Positions 62,244 through 64,000 of a stretch of 64,000 nucleotides of DNA are shown here, piece by piece (positions within the stretch are counted from its first letter, which is position 1; each line of letters opens with the position of its first letter). This DNA comes from Brachycybe producta. Lineage: Eukaryota > Arthropoda > Diplopoda > Playtdesmida > Andrognathidae. The notes under the pieces were generated by a model. The model did no database searches. It was not told the origin of the DNA and worked only from the letters and a program-made list of their open reading frames with translations. Both the position numbers and the translations under genes were made by a program. The stretch is from NCBI GenBank assembly GCA_036925085.1, contig JAUPFP010000053.1, forward strand, positions 1,054,001 through 1,118,000. The letters are read 5' to 3'.

Positions 62244-63370
62244 TTCAACTTCAACTTCATTTTCAACTTTAACTTCAACTTTAACTTTAACTTCAACTTC
62301 AACTTCAACTTTGAATTCTACTTCAACTTCAATTTCAACTGAAACTTTAACTTCAAATTCAACTTCAACTCCAATTTCAATTTGAACTTCAACCTCAAGT
62401 TCACCTTCAACTTCAACTTCAAATTCAACTTCAACTTCAACTTCAACTCCAATTTCAACTTCAACTTCAACTTAGACTTCGACTTCGACTTTGACTTTGA
62501 CTTCGACTTTGACTTTGACTTCGACTCTGACTTTAACTTTGACTTCAACTTCGACTTCAACTTCAACTTCATTTTCAACTTCAACTTCATTTTCAACTTC
62601 AACTTCATTTTCAACTTCAACTTCAACTTCAACTTCACCTTTAGCTTCGACTTCAATTTCAATTTCAACTTTGAATTCTACTTCAACTTCAATTTCAAAT
62701 TAAACTTTAATTTCAAATTTAACTTCAACATCAATTTTGTGTTCATCTTCAACTTCGACTTTGACTTTGACTTCGACTCTGACTTAAATTTCAACTTCAA
62801 TTTCAACTTCAACTTTAACTTTAACTTCAATTTCAACTTCAAATTAAACTTCAACTTTAACTTCAACTTTAATTTCAACTTCAACTTCAACTTCAACTTC
62901 AACTTCAATTTTGAGTTCAACTTCAACTATGAATTTGACTTTGACTTCGACTTCATCTTCAATTTCAACTTCAACTTCAATTTCAACTTCAACTTCATCG
63001 TCAACTTCAACTTCAACTTCAACTTCAACTTTAACTTCAATTTCAACTTCAACTTCAACTTCAACACTTCATCTTCAACTTCAACTTCAACTTCAATTTC
63101 AACTTCGACTTCAACTTCAAATTCAACATCAACTTCAACTTCAACTTCAATTCCAACTTCAAACTCAACTTCAACTTTAACTTCTGCAACTTCAACTTCA
63201 AGTTCAACTTCAATTTTAACTTCAACTTCAACTTCATCTTCAACTTCAACTTCAAATTCAACTTCAAATTCTACTTCAACTTCAACTTCGACTTCAACTT
63301 CGACTTCAACTTCAACTTCATTTTCAACTTTAACTTCAACTTTAACTTCAACTTCAACTTCAACTTCAAC

Positions 63371-64000
63371 TTTGAATTCTACTTCAACTTCAATTTCAAC
63401 TTAAACTTTAACTTCAAATTCAACTTCAACTCCAATTTCAATTTGAACTTCAACCTCAAGTTCACCTTCAACTTCAACTTCAAATTCAACTTCAACTTCA
63501 AATTCAACTTCAACTTCAACTCCAATTTCAACTTCAACTTCAACTTAGACTTCGACTTCGACTTTGACTTTGACTTCGACTCTGACTTAAATGTCAACTT
63601 CAATTTCAACTTCAACTTCAACTTCAATTTTAACTCCAATTTCAACTTCAACTTGAACTTCAACTTTAACTTCAACTTTAACTTCAACTTTAACTTCAAC
63701 TTCAACTTCAATTTCAACTTCGACTTCAACTTCAAATTCAACATCAAGTTCAGTTTCAACTTCAATTCCAACTTCAAACTCAACTTCAACTTTAACTTCA
63801 ACTGCGACTTTAACTTCAACTTTAATTTCATCTTCAACTTCAACACTTCATCTTCAACTTCTACTTCAATTTCAATTTCAACTTCAACTTCAACTTCACC
63901 TTTAACATCAACATCAACTTTAACTTCAACTTCAACTTCAACTTCAATTCCAACTTCAAACTTAACTTCATCTTTAACTTCAATTCCAACTTCAAACCCA
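63371..64000 (+). repeat. Right Y unit, cut by the window end
   Basis: This is the start of a further unit: TTTGAATTCTAC near 63371, CCTCAAGTTCACC near 63452, the TTTAAC array at 63665 with three units instead of four, the AC slip near 63843, and CCC at 63997-63999. The array therefore continues to the right. Confidence 0.85.
63665..63694 (+). repeat. TTTAAC-TTCAAC dodecamer array, 3 units
   Basis: TTTAAC lies at 63665, 63677 and 63689. It is one unit shorter than the other right-hand arrays, and is the shortest member of this family in the window. Confidence 0.9.

Larger units (their letters stand above)
60235..63370 (+). repeat. Right Y unit of 3136 bp
   Basis: This is the third right-hand unit in the same landmark order. 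AAGCTT is at 62054-62059 and CCC at 60873-60875. Compared with the preceding unit it has a longer CpG array (12 units). It lacks about 100 bases around 62830, where the stretch carrying CAACATCAATTTC is missing, and it lacks the CAACATCAAC stretch near 63265. Private changes include TTTGATTTCGAC near 61410. Confidence 0.8.
1..64000. repeat. Degenerate TTCAAC hexanucleotide satellite filling the window
   Basis: The window is one continuous array of TTCAAC and close variants, with no stretch of unrelated sequence that I can find. The commonest changes are C to T (TTCAAT, TTTAAC), A to G at the fourth base (TTCGAC, TTTGAC) and C to A at the sixth (TTCAAA). The six-base phase holds over kilobases and is broken only by a few recurrent indels. 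All units point the same way: I see no GTTGAA tract on the + strand. Consensus GC is 33% and G is rare on the + strand. Both window ends lie inside the repeat. Related units share private variants at fixed spacing, so this is a higher-order satellite rather than a young simple repeat. Its genomic position and species cannot be told from sequence. Confidence 0.97.

Noticed and set aside
1..64000. Asparagine-rich or silk/mucin-like structural protein gene
   Set aside because: No signal peptide, non-repetitive terminus, intron signal or promoter-like sequence is visible, and indels of 1 and 2 bases are tolerated freely, which a real repeat protein would not allow.
1..64000. Telomeric tract
   Set aside because: The hexamer is not a common telomere repeat, no GGG run occurs on either strand apart from isolated CCC loci, and the array has kilobase-scale units rather than uniform hexamers. 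A diverged telomere cannot be excluded but nothing supports it.
1..64000. Transposon, retrovirus-like element or tRNA gene embedded in the array
   Set aside because: I found no stretch departing from the hexamer pattern that could hold terminal repeats, a coding domain or a cloverleaf.

Overview
The whole 64 kb is satellite DNA. Every stretch I read is built from the hexamer TTCAAC (GTTGAA on the other strand) and one- or two-base variants: TTCAAT, TTTAAC, TTCGAC, TTTGAC, TTCAAA, TTGAAC, TTCATC, TTCACC. The repeat runs off both ends, so neither edge of the array is visible. I see no gene, RNA gene, transposon, promoter, CRISPR array or unique island. The long open frames on both strands follow from a 6-base period whose consensus has no stop in any + frame. 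They read as Asn-Phe, Thr-Ser or Leu-Gln dipeptides on + and Leu-Lys on -.

Arrays of this size and nesting point to a eukaryotic chromosome, probably heterochromatin (pericentromeric, subtelomeric or interstitial). The sequence does not identify the species. The hexamer is not one of the common telomere repeats (TTAGGG, TTTAGGG, TTAGG, TTAGGC). The consensus is 33% GC, and the + strand is strikingly poor in G from end to end, so I see no inverted block.

Above the hexamer are several higher levels. (1) Dodecamer sub-arrays alternate TTCAAC with TTCGAC or TTTAAC and differ in copy number between related units. (2) Marked higher-order units of about 1.2-4.4 kb fall into two interleaved kinds. 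I call them X (marked by CCTGG, TTGAAATTCAA, CAATATC and a G-rich five-hexamer cassette) and Y (marked by a CCC locus, TTCTGCAAATTC and CTAAAATTTC). (3) Recent segmental duplications of these units.

Layout: 1-4139, X units nested at 1237 and 2453 bp with a short Y insert; 4140-9680, a tandem pair of Y units (offset 2765-2777); 9681-17515, mixed Y and X units with a 408-bp local period; 17516-34905, an almost perfect 8678-bp tandem duplication; 34505-43042, a 6059-bp direct repeat enclosing a 1.6-kb tandem pair; 43043-47700, irregular 0.9-1.25-kb copies; 47701-49719, one X unit; 49720-64000, Y units at 2771, 4440, 3220 and 3136 bp, the last cut by the window end.

I found no new gene system. 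What is worth pursuing is the structure: rare markers (CCTGG, CCC, AAGCTT, a 2-base AC phase slip, a shared deletion scar) make the history of unequal exchange readable. Coordinates of segmental copies come from matching these landmarks by eye. Offsets are exact where two landmarks are cited, and block edges are otherwise good to tens of bases.
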